Assembly: GCA_003561715.1 (NCBI GenBank)
Contig: PWVU01000132.1
Span: forward strand, 1 to 17,116
Length of the DNA: 17,116 bases
Direction of reading: 5' to 3'
Source: Candidatus Kaiserbacteria bacterium
GTDB taxonomy: Bacteria > Patescibacteriota > Minisyncoccia > Phycocordibacterales > UBA12088
Numbering within the stretch: position 1 is the stretch's first letter; every line of letters begins with the position of its first letter. A program made the position numbers and the translations under genes. Below are positions 12,001 to 15,000 of the stretch, piece by piece. The notes under the pieces are model-generated. The model made no database searches, was not told the origin of the DNA, and worked only from the letters and a program-made list of their open reading frames with translations.

Positions 12001-15000
12001 TCATTGGCACCACTGCCACGCCGGATATATCCCTGCGACCAGCCGAACGGCAAGTCAACATCTCCTAAACGCAGGTGGGTCTGATGTTCGGAGCGGTTCG
12101 TGCCACCCGCGGAGCTGAATCGGGAACCATAGAAGACGGCGTAATGTCCCGCATCAAGCGCAATAGTATTCGACGCAGTGAGAGCAAAGTTGTCCTGCTC
12201 AACAACTGTTGTGTCCCAGGTATGGTCAAAAAGTGCAGTGGTCATGTTCTCGCCTGCCGTTGCCGCCCGATACACAGCGTGATTACCGGTATCACTTCCA
12301 AGCACGACCTCTCCCGAGGTTGCCTGAGTCAAGACCAAGGTACCGGTTTGGAACTGCTCGGCAGTGGTCTGGAACCAAGTGGAAGAAATCGTGGACGTTG
12401 CAATGGTCACACTGTAGCGCTCAGACCACTCTGAGTACTCGTCGCCTCCTCCGGGATCGCGCGCGCGCACACGCCACCAGTACGTTTCTTCTTCCGAAAG
12501 GGCGTCGCCCGATGCCACGGTAAAACTGATGCGGTCACCGGAGTTGAACGGACTGGTATCGGCGGGTGTGGTCACATTGGCAAAACCGCTGTCAACGTCT
12601 GACGTCTTGGTCGTCACCCCGCTTTGGAAAGCGCGATCGGTCGACCACTCCAGTTGGTATATAAGGTCGCCGTCATTGGGATCAATGGTCTCGAACGTAA
12701 AGGTTGGGGTCGAAGTCGCCACTTTCTCGTGCGAGAATGGACTGAAGAGGTCGGGTTGCGCGACACGATCACCCCACACCACCCGTATGTCTGCAAGCGA
12801 CGGACTGCCGCCGGCATCCGTAAACTCGGCACGAACGCGCAGGGTCTGGTAGGTACTTGGACTGAGACCGAAGATATTGATCGGTGAGGTAGTAAAGCCG
12901 CCCTCATTACCCAAAAGTGCGCTGTTGGGTACCACATCCCACGAACCTCCCTCTAGATATTCGACAACATAGCGAATTTCGCCGTTGGTCTGATTGTCAG
13001 TCCACATAATCTCACCCCACGCATTCTCGGTACCCCACGGGAAGAATATCTCTGTTGTGGTGAGCGTGCCCTCGGTCTCTCCGGTGCTCAATACAACCGT
13101 ATCCGAGCCGGTTGTTTCAACTCCCTCAAGCACATCGGTATCAAATTGCTCACCGGTGCGTTGTCGCCATGTCGTGTTTTCGATCGTTGTATCGACCGTG
13201 AAGCTCTCACTCTCCGACCAGGCACCCCAGGTATCGCTACCACCCGGATCGCGTGCGCGCACACGCCACCAATAGGTATTTCCTTGCGTCAGAGCCGATT
13301 GGGCGATGTACCGAATGGTTTGTCCGGAATTGAACGGTGCCTTATCAGCGGGAATCTCGACATTGTTAAAGATAAGTGGACTACTGATGGAATTATCGTC
13401 CAGTATCGGCGTGGTGAAGTCAATTGATGAGGCGATCTGTATCTGATAGTGCAAGTCATTGTTCTGCGGGTCAAATGAGCGGAAATCGAATGCCGGTGTT
13501 GTCGTATCAACTACTTCATTAGGAAATGGTCGCTGAGAATCGGCACCGGTGGGCGGCCCGGTCGTTACCAACTGCGGAATGAAATTGTATCCGCGTAGAG
13601 GTGTGCCGTCTTCAAGCACCATACGAAAACAGTACAGCGCACCCACTTCGGCGTCGTTGTTCTGCAACACCCAGTCCCACTCGCCGTTTTCGTCAGGCGC
13701 CATTGTGGCGGTCGTTGTGGCTGACGGGTTCTGTTCCTCGTAGGTTTGCGCCACATCCGACTCCGAGAGAAGCAGTACCGGCAACTGGAACGGCTTGGGT
13801 GTCGACGCCGGTCCGATAGAATAAAACGTAGAAGCATTTGCCACATTCTCATACTCAGCTGCGATCCATGCCGCCGAGCGCGCAACACTCGCCATACGAA
13901 TCTCATCCACATCCCCATCCCAGTGAACTTCTTCTGAAAGCGTTGAACGCAACCCAAAGCCACTGCGCACCGGTGATCCGGAAAATACATTGAGCGACTG
14001 ACCGTTGCAGGATGTGTCGGTCGCAACTTGTGCACCATTGATGTAAGCACGCGCTATGGTGCCGTCAAATGTGATGGTGTAGTGATACCAGTCACCCGTT
14101 GTCACCGAGCCGCCGGGAAACCAGCCCTCGGTCGATCCACACGTCACGCCCCATGTCGGTGATGCACCATCGGTGACCGCAATGCGGAACATGAAATTCG
14201 CTCCCCACCCTATTTGGGTTCCTTTCCAAAGCACGGGATTGTGGTTGGGCGTAGTCCAAGAATTGGCACGTGCCCATGCGGAGGCGGTAAGTGCACTGGA
14301 GAGTTGCAATGAGGGATCATCGGGAATCTCAACACGCTGTTGATTGTTTCCCGAGAATGAGTAGCCGCCACTAATAATTGAGTTGGGATTAAATGCGGGC
14401 GTTGTCCCCAGCGGTGCTCCATCGTTCCCTTCAGGCGACGAATCGATAAGAAAATCTCCCGCGCCGCTGTCTTCTTGCAAGTGCTGTACGAGGACAAAGT
14501 CATCACTCCATACATCTTCCGGGCTTTGCGCATCCACAGCGGACGCATTGCCCCAATAGATAAAGAATGTGGTATCAGTGGTATGTGAGAGTGACGGCGC
14601 TTTGAAGTGCAACTCGCCGGTCGAGCTTGCCACATTAAGTTCAACAAGCTCCCACGCAAGCAGTGTCGTACCATTGGCGCTTGTTACTCGAATGTCAGCC
14701 CCATCACTGCGTACCTCATCAAAGAACTCCGCAGGCATGTGAGCAAGATCGATATAGAGCGGGAAGTCGGTAAGTGTTGCGCTAATGGATGCTGCGGGAA
14801 TGGTTATGGGTGCACGACTGCTCCACGCACTGTCGTACCAATTGTCCGGGAATTGCGTATCACCGGAGACCGATCCTTCAGGACTGGATGCGGTATAGAA
14901 ATCGGTCGTCGTTGCTTGGTTGCGATGTGTTGCGGCAATCCATGCACCGGAGCGCGCAGTGTTTGAGATACGCACTTCATCAATAAGACCATCGAACGGT